The notes under the pieces: generated by a model
The model's database searches: none
What the model was told of the DNA's origin: nothing
The model's input: the letters and a program-made list of their open reading frames with translations, nothing else
DNA from: Sphaerisporangium perillae
GTDB lineage: Bacteria; Actinomycetota; Actinomycetes; Streptosporangiales; Streptosporangiaceae
Direction: 5' to 3'
Length of the DNA stretch: 64,000 nucleotides
Assembly: GCF_023276435.1 (NCBI RefSeq)
Contig: NZ_JALLPO010000020.1
Span: forward strand, 62,001-126,000
Position numbers and translations under genes: made by a program
Shown here: positions 53,988 through 62,212 of the stretch, piece after piece
Layout: each line of letters starts with the position of its first letter
Numbering within the stretch: the stretch's first letter is position 1

Positions 53988-55826
53988 ATGACCTCCCTCG
54001 ACAACGGCCTGGAAGCCGGCGACGCGCTGCGGGTGCTCGACCGCGTCTTCGGCTACAAGTCGTTCCGCGAAGGCCAGCAGGAGATCATCGACCACGTCGT
54101 CGCAGGTCAAGACGCCCTGGTGCTCATGCCGACCGGCGGCGGCAAGTCCCTGTGCTACCAGATCCCCGCGCTCGTGCGGCAGGGCGTCGGCGTCGTGGTC
54201 TCGCCGCTGATCGCCCTCATGCAAGATCAGGTGAATGCCCTGACGGCGCTCGGCGTGCGTGCGGGGTTCCTCAACTCCACGCAGGACGCCGACGAGCGGC
54301 GCGAGGTGGAGGCCGCCTTCCTCGCGGGCGAGCTCGACCTGCTCTACCTGGCGCCCGAGCGCCTGCGGGTCGACGCGACGTTGAGGTTGCTCGACCGCGG
54401 CAAGATCTCCCTGTTCGCGATCGACGAGGCCCACTGCGTGGCGCAGTGGGGGCACGACTTCCGGCCCGACTATCTGGCCCTGTCGATGCTGCACGAGCGC
54501 TGGCCCGACGTGCCGCGCATCGCGCTCACCGCGACCGCCACCCCGGCGACCCACGCGGAGATCGCCGCACGGCTCAACCTGCGGGACGCCCGCCATTTCG
54601 TGGCGAGCTTCGACCGGCCGAACATCCAGTACCGCATCGTGCCCAAGAGCGAGCCGAGGCGGCAGCTGCTGAAGCTCCTGCGCACCGAGCACGCCGGTGA
54701 CGCGGGCATCGTCTACTGCCTGTCACGGGCCTCGGTCGAGAAGACCGCCGAGTTCCTGGTCGAGAACGGCATCGCCGCGCTGCCGTACCACGCGGGGCTC
54801 GACGCCCGCACCCGGGCCGCGAACCAGTCGCGTTTCCTGCGCGAGGACGGCCTGGTCATGGTCGCCACCATCGCGTTCGGCATGGGCATCGACAAGCCCG
54901 ACGTGCGCTTCGTCGCCCACCTCGACCTGCCTAAATCCGTCGAGGGCTACTACCAGGAGACCGGCCGCGCCGGGCGTGACGGGCTGCCCTCCACCGCGTG
55001 GCTGGCCTACGGCCTCCAGGATGTCGTGCAGCAGCGCAAGATGATCGACACCTCCGAGGGTGACGACGCCCACCGCCGCCGCCTCGGCGCGCATCTCGAC
55101 GCGATGCTGGCGCTCTGCGAGACGGTGGAGTGCCGCGGCGTGCGGATCCTGGCGTACTTCGGCCAGGAGGGCTCTGCCTGTGGCAACTGCGACACCTGCC
55201 TGTCGCCGCCGGAGTCCTGGGACGGGACGATAGCCGCGCAGAAGCTGCTGTCCACCGTGGTGCGGCTCATGCGTGAGCGGCGCCAGAAGTTCGGCGCCGG
55301 CCAGATCATCGACATCCTGCTCGGCAGGCAGACCCCCAAGGTCGTCCAGCACGGGCACGATTCGCTGACCGTGTTCGGCATCGGCACCGAGCTGAGCGAG
55401 GCCGAGTGGCGGGGCGTCGTGCGCCAGCTGCTGGCCCAAGGGCTGCTGTCGGTCGAGGGCGACTACGGCACCCTGGTGCTGACCGACGCGAGCGCCGAGG
55501 TGCTGGGCCGCAGGCGGGAGGTGCCGATGCGCCGCGACCCCGAACGTCCGGCCAAGGCCGCCAAGGTCGCCAAGGCCGCGCGCTCCGCTCCCACCGCCGA
55601 CCTCCCCGAGGAGGCCGTGCCGGCCTTCGAACGGCTGCGCGCCTGGCGGGCCGCCACCGCCAAGGAGCAGGGCGTGCCCGCGTACGTCATCTTCCACGAC
55701 GCGACCCTGCGCGAGATCGCCGCAGGGGCGCCTGCCTCCCTCGAAGAGCTGGGCAAGGTGAGCGGCGTCGGCGAGAACAAGCTGGCGAAGTACGGCCAGC
55801 AGGTTCTCGAGACGCTCACCGCCTGA
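53988..55826 (+). CDS. recQ: ATP-dependent DNA helicase RecQ
   Basis: A 612-residue superfamily 2 helicase with the usual RecQ layout. Motif 0 FREGQQEII, Walker [20 protein letters not shown] box [20 protein letters not shown] including the aromatic loop, motif III LTATATP, motif [22 protein letters not shown] and [12 protein letters not shown]. The zinc-binding subdomain has Cys in [23 protein letters not shown], then an RQC winged helix ([12 protein letters not shown]) and an HRDC domain at about 540-610 ([28 protein letters not shown]). It unwinds DNA in recombination repair. Start ATG at 53988 has a weak ribosome-binding site. Confidence 0.96.
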   Translation: MTSLDNGLEAGDALRVLDRVFGYKSFREGQQEIIDHVVAGQDALVLMPTGGGKSLCYQIPALVRQGVGVVVSPLIALMQDQVNALTALGVRAGFLNSTQDADERREVEAAFLAGELDLLYLAPERLRVDATLRLLDRGKISLFAIDEAHCVAQWGHDFRPDYLALSMLHERWPDVPRIALTATATPATHAEIAARLNLRDARHFVASFDRPNIQYRIVPKSEPRRQLLKLLRTEHAGDAGIVYCLSRASVEKTAEFLVENGIAALPYHAGLDARTRAANQSRFLREDGLVMVATIAFGMGIDKPDVRFVAHLDLPKSVEGYYQETGRAGRDGLPSTAWLAYGLQDVVQQRKMIDTSEGDDAHRRRLGAHLDAMLALCETVECRGVRILAYFGQEGSACGNCDTCLSPPESWDGTIAAQKLLSTVVRLMRERRQKFGAGQIIDILLGRQTPKVVQHGHDSLTVFGIGTELSEAEWRGVVRQLLAQGLLSVEGDYGTLVLTDASAEVLGRRREVPMRRDPERPAKAAKVAKAARSAPTADLPEEAVPAFERLRAWRAATAKEQGVPAYVIFHDATLREIAAGAPASLEELGKVSGVGENKLAKYGQQVLETLTA

Positions 55827-55918
55827 CACGCGCACGCGCCTCGCCGTGTGGCGCACCCCGCGGCATGGGCCGGCGAGGTGGGCCATACGGCGTGGTCATG
55901 CGTGAGGTCCGGAGGGGG

Positions 55919-56449
55919 TTACCTGACCTTGGTCCAGGTGTGCCCGATGAGGTCGTCCTTGGTCAGCTCGTCGACGTAGTCGCGGACGCTGCCGCCGCCG
56001 AGGCTCACCGGCGCCCAGTAGTGCCCGGCGCGGAACTTGCCGTAGTAGCTCGTCTTGATCCAGACGTTGAACGACATGGTGAGCTTGGTGTGGTTCAGCG
56101 AACGCACGACGCAGTAGATCTCGTAGTTGCCGGCGGCGTTCCGGCTATGAGTGCCACACGAAGCGCCACGCGGCTTTGTTACGAAACGCACCTTCGAGAC
56201 GATGCCGCGCGGCAGATCCGTGGCGAGAACCAGCGTTTCGTCATCGATTTCATTCGGGTTTGCAACCTTGAAGGTGTAACGGGCGGGCCACCCTCTGCGT
56301 ATCTCTTTGGGATACGTAACGGTGACCCGGGATCTGAGCTGCGTGGCCGTTTCCGCGGCGGACGAGCGCTCGGTTGAGGCCTGGGCGGCCGGGGGCGCCA
56401 GGAGGAATACGCCGGTGGCCAACGCGACGGGCAGGAGGAGTTTCCGCAT
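55919..56449 (-). CDS. Small secreted protein, function unknown
   Basis: A 176-residue exported protein. A signal peptide (RKLLLPVALATGVFLLAPPAAQAS) starts at the ATG 56449, preceded by GGAGAAG 6 bases away. The mature part is beta-rich: LRSRVTVTYPKEIRRGWPARYTFKVANPNEID, then TLVLATDLPRGIVSKVRFV, CGTHSRNAAGNYEIYCVVRSLNHTKLTMSFNVWIK. The two Cys probably form a disulfide, and the pattern resembles a single immunoglobulin-like or DUF11-like beta-sandwich. No enzyme motif is visible. It is convergent with recQ. Confidence 0.78.
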   Translation of the reverse strand: MRKLLLPVALATGVFLLAPPAAQASTERSSAAETATQLRSRVTVTYPKEIRRGWPARYTFKVANPNEIDDETLVLATDLPRGIVSKVRFVTKPRGASCGTHSRNAAGNYEIYCVVRSLNHTKLTMSFNVWIKTSYYGKFRAGHYWAPVSLGGGSVRDYVDELTKDDLIGHTWTKVR

Positions 56450-56639
56450 GAATGCTTCTCCAAGGGGGAACGTCGAAACGGTGATGCAAGGTGTATAACG
56501 ACCATAAGTGGCAGAGGTTCCCGATGTCCCCGGGTTTTCGTCCTCGGTATGAAAACGTGCTAAAGCCCTGCCACGTGGAGTGGCATCCGCGCCCCAGCTA
56601 TCTCGGTCCGCCTCAGCGGCCCCATGAGGCCCACCGGCA

Positions 56640-56755
56640 CTAAGGTGCACGGCACGAGGGTCACCGTTATGGGGTCATCGGCACGAGGGTTCACCGGCGC
56701 GAGGTCACCGACATGGGGTTCACCGGCATGCGGGTTCACCGGCACGAGGTCACCG
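56640..56755. repeat. Degenerate 17-18 bp tandem repeats downstream of the TSUP gene
   Basis: About six units vary around GGGTTCACCGGCACGAGG, for instance GGGTTCACCGGCGCGAGG, TCACCGACATGGGGTT, CACCGGCATGCGGGTT and CACCGGCACGAGGTCACC. The tract ends at the stop codon of the TSUP gene (56750-56752), so the last unit overlaps coding DNA. It fills the gap to the secreted-protein gene. Confidence 0.65.
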
Positions 56756-57733
56756 GTCGCTCGGTGACCGCTCCGCTCGGGCGGGCGAGGCGGCGTCCCG
56801 CGACCACGGCAGCGCGGGCAGCCCGTGTCGCGTGCGCAGGAACATCCAGAACACCGGGGCGGCGAGCAGCACGGCGAGCAGCACCCAGACCGTGGCGGAG
56901 GTGCTGACGTCGAACATCTGCAGTGCCGAGGCGAGCAGCACGAATGCCAGCGCCCGCCTGATCAGCCCGCCGGGGGCGCGGGAGGAGATCCGCGAGCCGA
57001 TGTAGACGCCGGGAATGGACCCCACCAGGAGCGCGGCGGTGACCGAGAGCTGGAAGTCGCCGAAGAGCAGGTGGCCGAGCGCCGCCGACATGACGAGCGG
57101 CACGGCCTGCACCAGGTCGGTGCCGACCAGCTGGTTGGCCTTGAGCACCGGATACACGGCCAGGAGCGCCACGATGATCAGCGAGCCGGAGCCGACGGAG
57201 GTCATGCCGACGACCAGCCCGCCGACGATCCCGATGATGACGGTCGGCACGGGGCGTACCGGGACGGAAGGCAACCCGGTCGCGGCGGGCTCGCCCGGCT
57301 CGGCGGTGCGCCGGCCGGTGGCCGGGGTGCGGCGCTCCGCCCGGTCCCTCATCGCGAGATAGCCCCGGATGGCCAGGCCGGTCGCCGCGATGAGCAGCGC
57401 GACCCCCAGGGCCTTCTGGATCACCTCTTGGACGTCCTTGCCGTCGCCCAGCGTCTTGGCGAGCAGCACCCCGCAGAACGCCGCCGGGATCGAACCGGCG
57501 CACAGCCAGCCCACTAGTTTGAGGTTGACGGTGCCCCTGCGGAGGTGGACCAGGCTGCCGACCGGTTTCATCACCGCCGCCGCCACCAGGTCGCTGGAGA
57601 CGGCGGTCAGCGGAGGTACGCCGAAGAAGGTGACGAGCATGGGCGTCATCAGCGCGCCGCCCCCCATACCGGTCAACCCGACGACGATGGCGACCAGGAA
57701 CGAGCCGATCGCCATGGTGAAGTCGAAGTGCAC
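56750..57733 (-). CDS. TSUP-family (TauE/SafE) anion exporter
   Basis: A 327-residue membrane protein with about eight helices in two inverted halves, each with the family's glycine-rich signature: VAIVVGLTGMGGGALMTPML in the first and IVGGLVVGMTSVGSGSLIIVALLAV in the second. The cytoplasmic loop between halves (RDRAERRTPATGRRTAEPGEP) is long and charged. TSUP proteins move sulfite, sulfonates or other organic anions. The GTG at 57733 is chosen; an ATG at 57715 is possible, whereas the open frame further upstream is not protein-like. It stands alone, with no sulfur-metabolism genes nearby. Confidence 0.9.
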   Translation of the reverse strand: MHFDFTMAIGSFLVAIVVGLTGMGGGALMTPMLVTFFGVPPLTAVSSDLVAAAVMKPVGSLVHLRRGTVNLKLVGWLCAGSIPAAFCGVLLAKTLGDGKDVQEVIQKALGVALLIAATGLAIRGYLAMRDRAERRTPATGRRTAEPGEPAATGLPSVPVRPVPTVIIGIVGGLVVGMTSVGSGSLIIVALLAVYPVLKANQLVGTDLVQAVPLVMSAALGHLLFGDFQLSVTAALLVGSIPGVYIGSRISSRAPGGLIRRALAFVLLASALQMFDVSTSATVWVLLAVLLAAPVFWMFLRTRHGLPALPWSRDAASPARAERSPSDR

Positions 57734-58041
57734 CTGACTAACCCTACCAAAACCATCGGAAAATCGGATTAGCACCCCCTCGGCGCGACGGAGACCATCA
57801 CGCACCGACCTGGCGCGACGTCCACGAACACTCACCGCTTCCGCACCGTAACCCGGCGCCGCCTTCACCACACCACATCCCGCCGCACCGGCGCCGAAAT
57901 GCATGCACACGGTGGGCTGAGAAGGGGGGCCACTCCTCTCCGCCGGCTGTGGTGGTGGGGTATTCCGCGCCGGGTTTGCCTCCGGCGACTGGAGCGCTGA
58001 TCCCGCAAGCGGCTGACCTTGCCGCACGCCTGAGGTTCGCG
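57734..58041. other. Gap upstream of the TSUP gene
   Basis: About 300 bp lie between the TSUP start and the LacI relic. The first 40 bp are AT-richer and may hold the TSUP promoter. I see no gene, tRNA or clear hairpin in the rest. Confidence 0.5.
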
Positions 58042-58104
58042 CTAGGGGCGTGCACGGGCGGTCGAGTCGCGCACGACCAGCGTCGGCTGGAAGCGGATCT
58101 CCCG
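58042..58104 (-). pseudogene. C-terminal relic of a LacI-family regulator
   Basis: Twenty codons on the minus strand read REIRFQPTLVVRDSTARARP followed by TAG. This is the standard LacI/GalR ending, where the final strand (I-x-x-x-P-x-L-V-V-R-x-S-T) closes the sugar-binding domain. Upstream the frame turns to Arg-rich nonsense, and nothing of the DNA-binding or core domain remains. A 19-bp triplication lies about 45 bp away, so the loss may be linked to repeat-mediated rearrangement. Confidence 0.55.
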
Positions 58105-58150
58105 TGCTGGTGATCGTGGTTCTCCTCGTCGGGCACGCGTTCCCGGTACC

Positions 58151-58207
58151 GGCCGTGCCGTCAGACTCCGGCTGTGCCGTCAGGCTCCGGCTGTGCCGTC
58201 AGGCTCC
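58151..58207. repeat. Three 19-bp tandem repeats over the DinB stop codon
   Basis: GGCCGTGCCGTCAGACTCC (58151-58169) is followed by two identical GGCTGTGCCGTCAGGCTCC units (58170-58188 and 58189-58207). The last unit contains the DinB stop codon on the minus strand, so each further unit carries a copy of the gene's final codons. Confidence 0.85.
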
Positions 58208-58705
58208 GGTGGTCCCGTCGATGCCCTCGCGGAGGAAGTCGGCGTGCCCGTTGTGCCGGGCGTACTCGTGGATCAGGTGCAGCATGACCAGCCGCAGCGA
58301 CACGTCCTCGCCCCATCTGGCGTTGTGGCGGACCACGTCCAGCGACTCCGCCTCCCGTTCGATGCGGCGCGCGTGCTGGACCTCCGTCTGCCAGGCGTCG
58401 AACGCCTCCGACCGCTTGGCGCCGCTCGCGTCGTACGCCACCTGGTAGTCACCCTCGTCCGACCACACCAGCGGGATGTCCTCCCCGTTGATCACGCGCC
58501 GGAACCAGGTGCGCTCCACCTCGGCCATGTGCCGCACCAGCCCGAGCAGTGACAGCGTCGAAGGCGGCATGGACCGGCGGCGCAGATCCTCCTCGGACAG
58601 GCCGTCGCACTTCATGGCGAGCGTGGCGCGATGGAAGTCGAGGAAGGAGCGCAACATCTCACGCTCACCGCCGATGAGCGGCGGGGAGATCCGTTCGGTG
58701 GTCAT
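58199..58705 (-). CDS. DinB-family (DUF664) protein
   Basis: A 168-residue four-helix-bundle protein of the DinB/MST-like superfamily, DUF664 branch. Features are LIGGEREMLRSFLDFHRATLAMKCDGLSEEDLRRRSMPPS, then LGLVRHMAEVERTWFRRVING (first metal His) and VMLHLIHEYARHNGHADFLRE (two further His of the putative triad). Related enzymes are metal-dependent thiol transferases using mycothiol in actinobacteria; the substrate of this one is unknown. The ATG at 58705 is used; upstream open frame is not family-like. Its 3' end lies in a 19-bp tandem repeat. Confidence 0.9.
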   Translation of the reverse strand: MTTERISPPLIGGEREMLRSFLDFHRATLAMKCDGLSEEDLRRRSMPPSTLSLLGLVRHMAEVERTWFRRVINGEDIPLVWSDEGDYQVAYDASGAKRSEAFDAWQTEVQHARRIEREAESLDVVRHNARWGEDVSLRLVMLHLIHEYARHNGHADFLREGIDGTTGA

Positions 58706-58849
58706 CCGTAGAGTCCTATCAGACAAGAAGCAGGCCGGCGCGGGCAGGCCGGTGAGACAGAGGACACCGTCCGCCACGCCGGTCATATGGACATCCTTCG
58801 CGAGCTCATCGACGGAGCGACCGGCGACCACCCTCCGGACTGACAGTGG

Positions 58850-59794
58850 TCATTCGCCGCGCCGGGCGCGGGCGCGGCGCTTGCCCTCGTGCATCGCCTG
58901 GACGCGGGCGACCGGGATGGTGTGCCCTTCCTCGATCAGGTCGGTGGGCAGTCGCTGCGGCGGGGGCATGAGCTCCGCCCATGGGTCACGGTCGGCGACC
59001 AGCCGTGCGGCGGTGTGGATCGTGAAGTCGGCAGGGGTGACCTGGGGCAGGTCCTCCCACGCGACCGGGAACGACACGGGCGTGCCCGGCCGGATGCGAG
59101 GGCTGTAGGCGGCCACCACCGTCGCCCCGCCCGCCCGGGTGGAGTCGAGGAACACCTTGCCGCCGCGGTCCTCGCGGATGAACGCCGTGGTGGCGAGCGC
59201 CGGGTCGACGCGTTCGGCCCGCGCGGCGAGGGCGCGGGTGGCCGCGGCCAGGTCTTCCACGGCGATCCCGGCCTCCACCGGCACGAAGATGTGCATCCCC
59301 TTCGCCCCACTGGTCTTCACCGCCCCCGCCAGCCCCGCGTCGTCGAGGGCCTGCCGGACCAGGTGGGCGGCTTGGACGGCGAGCGGGAACGCGTTCTCCT
59401 CCGGCGGGTCCAGGTCGAGCACGAGATGGGTGAAGTGGTCGCCGCGTACCAGCGCCGGGTGGTACTCCACCGCCCGCTGGTTGGCGAACCACAACAGGGG
59501 CCGGCGGTCGTCGCACAGGGCGTAGGACACCTGCCGGTGCGAGGCCTCCGCCCACACCGAGACCGTCCGCACCCAGGAGGGGGTGTACTTGGGGACGTTC
59601 TTCTGCATGAACGGTGCCTGGCCCGGCCGCACGCGCATCACCGACAGCGGCCGGTCTCGCAGGACCGGAATGACCCGCTCGTGAACCGCGTCCAGGTAGT
59701 CGACCAGATCCCGTTTCGTCGCGTTCGCCCCGTCGAACAGCGGCTGATCGAGATTGGTCAGCGGCACGCCGTCCCGGGTTTCATCGCTGGTCAT
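58850..59794 (-). CDS. LigD-type polymerase (NHEJ primase-polymerase) domain protein
   Basis: A 314-residue stand-alone LigD polymerase domain. Motifs are PLFDGANATKRDLVDYLDAV, the conserved MRVRPGQAPFMQKNVPKYTPSWV, the catalytic acidic pair in LVLDLDPPEENAFPLA, the nucleotide-binding TSGAKGMHIFVPVEAG and VFLDSTRAGGATVVAAYSPR-IRPGTPVSFPV. It belongs to the archaeo-eukaryotic primase superfamily and adds ribonucleotides at broken DNA ends during end joining. The usual ligase and nuclease domains and a Ku gene are not in the window, as in actinomycetes that carry the three activities as separate genes. Start ATG at 59794. Confidence 0.92.
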   Translation of the reverse strand: MTSDETRDGVPLTNLDQPLFDGANATKRDLVDYLDAVHERVIPVLRDRPLSVMRVRPGQAPFMQKNVPKYTPSWVRTVSVWAEASHRQVSYALCDDRRPLLWFANQRAVEYHPALVRGDHFTHLVLDLDPPEENAFPLAVQAAHLVRQALDDAGLAGAVKTSGAKGMHIFVPVEAGIAVEDLAAATRALAARAERVDPALATTAFIREDRGGKVFLDSTRAGGATVVAAYSPRIRPGTPVSFPVAWEDLPQVTPADFTIHTAARLVADRDPWAELMPPPQRLPTDLIEEGHTIPVARVQAMHEGKRRARARRGE

Positions 59795-59831
59795 CGGCCC
59801 ACGATGCCCCCGTACGCACGGGAGGTCAACA

Positions 59832-60281
59832 TCACGGGCGGTCGGGCGTTGCGAACCAGGCCACCCAGCGACGCTGCCAGGGGGTCTCGACCGCCCGGCG
59901 GTGGTAGTGCTCGCGTGCCCACCCGACGGCCTCTTCGGGAGAGAGACCCGTGAGGGTGGCCAGGCACGCCACGACGGTGCCGGTGCGGCCCACTCCGCCG
60001 CCGCATGCCACCTCGACGCGCAGGCCCGATCGCGCGTGGCCGTACAACCGGACGATGGACCCGGCGGCCGCGTGCCGGTCCACGGGCAGCAGGAAGTCCG
60101 GCCAGCGGATCCACTCGTGCGGCCAGACCAGAGCGGCCTCGTGCCGACGCCGCAGGCGCGGAGAGCCGAGGTAGAGCGCGAAGTCGGGGACCGGTCCGGC
60201 AGGAGCGGGATCGCGCAACCCCCGCCCGCGCACCCAGGTGCCGTCGGGGATCCGGATCGCGCCGGTGAGCGGTGCCGCCAT
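59832..60281 (-). CDS. Dual-specificity/tyrosine phosphatase-like protein
   Basis: A 149-residue cysteine phosphatase. The P-loop is VACGGGVGRTGTVVACL, matching C-x5-R-T/S; the conserved His before Cys is replaced by Ala, which is seen in this actinobacterial subgroup. A general-acid Asp candidate is in RWPDFLLPVD. The N-terminus (LTGAIRIPDGTWVRGRGLRDP) and the C-terminal WAREHYHRRAVETPWQRRWV are typical of the family. Substrate may be a phosphoprotein or phospholipid. The ATG at 60281 is used; upstream open frame looks artificial. A gene of similar direction (LigD-type) lies 37 bp downstream. Confidence 0.85.
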   Translation of the reverse strand: MAAPLTGAIRIPDGTWVRGRGLRDPAPAGPVPDFALYLGSPRLRRRHEAALVWPHEWIRWPDFLLPVDRHAAAGSIVRLYGHARSGLRVEVACGGGVGRTGTVVACLATLTGLSPEEAVGWAREHYHRRAVETPWQRRWVAWFATPDRP

Positions 60282-60369
60282 GGAGTGATTGTGGCCCACG
60301 AGATGACCGTCCGGCGATGAGCACCCCGATGTTCGGGGCGGTCGCCGCGACCGGACTTCCGGCCGCGAT

Positions 60370-60395
60370 CGCACCTGGCGCGATGAGCAGGTGCG
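60370..60395 (-). terminator. Hairpin after the AfsA-like gene
   Basis: CGCACCTG (60370-60377) pairs with CAGGTGCG (60388-60395) around a 10-nt loop, in the 208-bp gap that ends the AfsA-like gene on the minus strand, 95 bp past its stop. Confidence 0.45.
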
Positions 60396-60489
60396 CTCTT
60401 TGCCGATCATGTCGCCGACCCGGCGAGCAGCGGAGTCGCGACCGAGGCGCGAGCGGGTCCTCGGGTTCGCCCTGGATGGCGTGCGCGCC

Positions 60490-61428
60490 CTACCCGGGAA
60501 GTAGCCGGCAGGCGAAGACCTGGCCGGCGGCGGCGACCGCGCCGAACTGCTCGATGGTGACCCGCACGGGTATGTCGTCGCCGGGCGGCGCCTCTTCCCT
60601 GCGGGCGTGGACCAGGCAGTCGCCCCAGAGTTCCACGTAGCGGTCGAACGTCGCGTACATCTTCACGGGGGTGACGGGCAGGGGATGTGCGATCGCGAGG
60701 GTCGCCTGCCGCATGGCCTCCATGAGGGCCATGCCGGGAACATGGTCGAGGCCGTGGTCGAAGAGCACCGGATGGGCGGGGTCCACGCGGAGCAGCCAGG
60801 TGCCCTCCGTCCCGGTCGGCGCCAGGACGATGTCCCGTGCCCGGTCGCGGCCGACCAGCCGGGGGGCGACGGGCGCCGGCAGGGGGGAGTCCTCCGCCGG
60901 CCGTCCGGCGAGCACCGGCGCGCGCAACCGGTCGTGGGCCGCCTCGGACAGGCAGTCGAAGCTTCCGTCTCCCATCCCGACGAGCCGCCCGTCCCGGTAG
61001 AAGTCCACGTGCCCGCGCAGGCCCGCGAGGTTGCGTCCCCGGTGGCGTACCTGGCTGCGGGTGAACCGGAGCACCAGGTTGGTGGGGCCCGGACCGATGG
61101 CCAGGTTGGCGAGGTTCACCTCGTAGGACAGGTCCCACATGAGGAACCGCCGGTCGAGCGGGCAGTCCAGCTCGGCGTGGCTGACGACGAGCCCCGCTTG
61201 GCGGATGGTCTCGGCGACGAGCAGCGGATCGTGCCTGTCCCCGACCGGTCCGTATAAGCCGTGCGTGCGTGGCCACTGTGCCGCCAGGATGGAGGTCTTG
61301 TCGTCGAGGGGGCGCCAGCCGGTGATCATCACCTCGGATACCGCCGCACGGTGCACCAGCCGGCGGGAGACCGTCTGCTCGAAAAGCGCGGGGTCGACGG
61401 GCACGTCCATCACGTCGTGTGTAGCCAT
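60490..61428 (-). CDS. AfsA-type gamma-butyrolactone synthase
   Basis: A 312-residue protein of the AfsA/ScbA family. It contains two AfsA hotdog repeats: the first around LVHRAAVSEVMITGW and ILAAQWPRTHGLYGP, with LLVAETIRQAGLVVSHAE; the second around VDPAHPVLFDHGLDHVPGMALMEAMRQATLA, with YATFDRYVELWGDCLV. AfsA joins a beta-ketoacyl thioester to dihydroxyacetone phosphate, the first step toward A-factor-type signals. The ATG at 61428 follows AGAGAGG; the open frame upstream crosses the promoter. It is divergent from a receptor gene across 92 bp with an ARE-like site. A signal made here would induce antibiotic production or development. Confidence 0.93.
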   Translation of the reverse strand: MATHDVMDVPVDPALFEQTVSRRLVHRAAVSEVMITGWRPLDDKTSILAAQWPRTHGLYGPVGDRHDPLLVAETIRQAGLVVSHAELDCPLDRRFLMWDLSYEVNLANLAIGPGPTNLVLRFTRSQVRHRGRNLAGLRGHVDFYRDGRLVGMGDGSFDCLSEAAHDRLRAPVLAGRPAEDSPLPAPVAPRLVGRDRARDIVLAPTGTEGTWLLRVDPAHPVLFDHGLDHVPGMALMEAMRQATLAIAHPLPVTPVKMYATFDRYVELWGDCLVHARREEAPPGDDIPVRVTIEQFGAVAAAGQVFACRLLPG

Positions 61429-61475
61429 GGGTACTACCTCTCTAGAGCTTCTGCACATGAGGTGATCGGTGGCGT

Positions 61476-61500
61476 AGAATACCGACCGAGCGGTTTTTTT
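61476..61500. promoter_or_regulatory. ARE-like operator between synthase and receptor genes
   Basis: The stretch AGAATACCGACCGAGCGG followed by seven T (61476-61500) has ACCG (61481-61484) mirrored by CGGT (61491-61494) with A/T-rich flanks. This matches the autoregulatory-element layout bound by ArpA/ScbR-type receptors (A/T flank, ACS core, CGGT, T-run). It lies 21 bp before the receptor ATG and 48 bp from the synthase start. Confidence 0.65.
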
Positions 61501-61520
61501 CAGGAGGATGTACTTCCGTA

Positions 61521-62207
61521 ATGGCGAAACAGGCACGGGCACTGGCCACCAGACAGCGCATCCTCGAAGGCGCCGCCGAGGTGTTCGAGGAGTACGGCTA
61601 CGCGGCGACGACGATGGCGGTGATCCTCCAGCGCTGCGGGGTGACAAAGGGGGCGCTCTACTTCCACTTCGCCTCCAAGGAGGAGCTGGCCAGGGCGATC
61701 CTCGCCGCCGATGAGAAGCTGCTGAGCGCGCTGGTCTCCGGTGACGCGCCTCCCCTCCAGCTCCTCATCGACGCGAGCCACGGGTTCGCGTCCGAGCTGC
61801 AGGACAACGTCATCTCCAGGGCGAGCGTCCGCCTCGCGATCGAGCACGGCACCTTCTCCAAGGGCGACTTCACCACCCATGTGATGTGGCAGGGCGGCGC
61901 GAGGGAACTGCTGGAGAAGGCCCGGCAGCAGGGCGACCTGCGGCCGGAGGTCGACATCGACGCGCTGGCCGGCACCGTGGTCGCGGCCTTCACCGGCGCT
62001 CAGATCGTGTCGCAGGCCATGACGGGCCGGCGCGACCTGCGGCAGAGGCTCACGCACTTCTGGACATTTCTGCTCCCCGGCATCGTGCCGGACGCCAGGG
62101 TCTCCCGGTTCGATCCCGCCGGGGCCTCCTCCACCGGCCCCGCCGGAGCGTCCGGGAGTTCCGCCGGCGCCGACGAGCCCGTGCGGGGCGGCTACACCAG
62201 GGTGTAG
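61521..62207 (+). CDS. Gamma-butyrolactone receptor (ArpA/ScbR-type TetR regulator)
   Basis: A 228-residue TetR repressor. HTH: RQRILEGAAEVFEEYGYAATTMAVILQRCGVTKGALYFHFASKEELARAIL, the form typical of ArpA, ScbR and CprB. The ligand domain begins LLIDASHGFASELQDNVISRASVRLAIEHGTF and has the Trp of VMWQGGARELLEKARQQGDL that stacks on the lactone in this family. The last about 35 residues are Ala/Gly/Ser-rich and not conserved. It would repress itself and the synthase until the lactone binds. GGAGGATG lies before the ATG. It ends convergent with the SDR gene, overlapping by 16 bp. Confidence 0.9.
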   Translation: MAKQARALATRQRILEGAAEVFEEYGYAATTMAVILQRCGVTKGALYFHFASKEELARAILAADEKLLSALVSGDAPPLQLLIDASHGFASELQDNVISRASVRLAIEHGTFSKGDFTTHVMWQGGARELLEKARQQGDLRPEVDIDALAGTVVAAFTGAQIVSQAMTGRRDLRQRLTHFWTFLLPGIVPDARVSRFDPAGASSTGPAGASGSSAGADEPVRGGYTRV

Positions 62208-62212
62208 CCGCC
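62187..62212. terminator. Perfect palindrome shared by the ends of two convergent genes
   Basis: GGCGGCTACACC (62187-62198) and GGTGTAGCCGCC (62201-62212) are perfect 12-bp arms around AG. Both stop codons (TAG) lie in it. The RNA of either gene would end in a stable hairpin, so it could terminate both. Confidence 0.5.

Noticed and set aside
60317-60640. A plus-strand frame starting MSTPMFGAVAATGLPAAIAPGA in the gap after the phosphatase gene
   Set aside because: Only the first 20 residues look protein-like; it then becomes Arg/Ser-rich and runs antisense into the AfsA-like gene.
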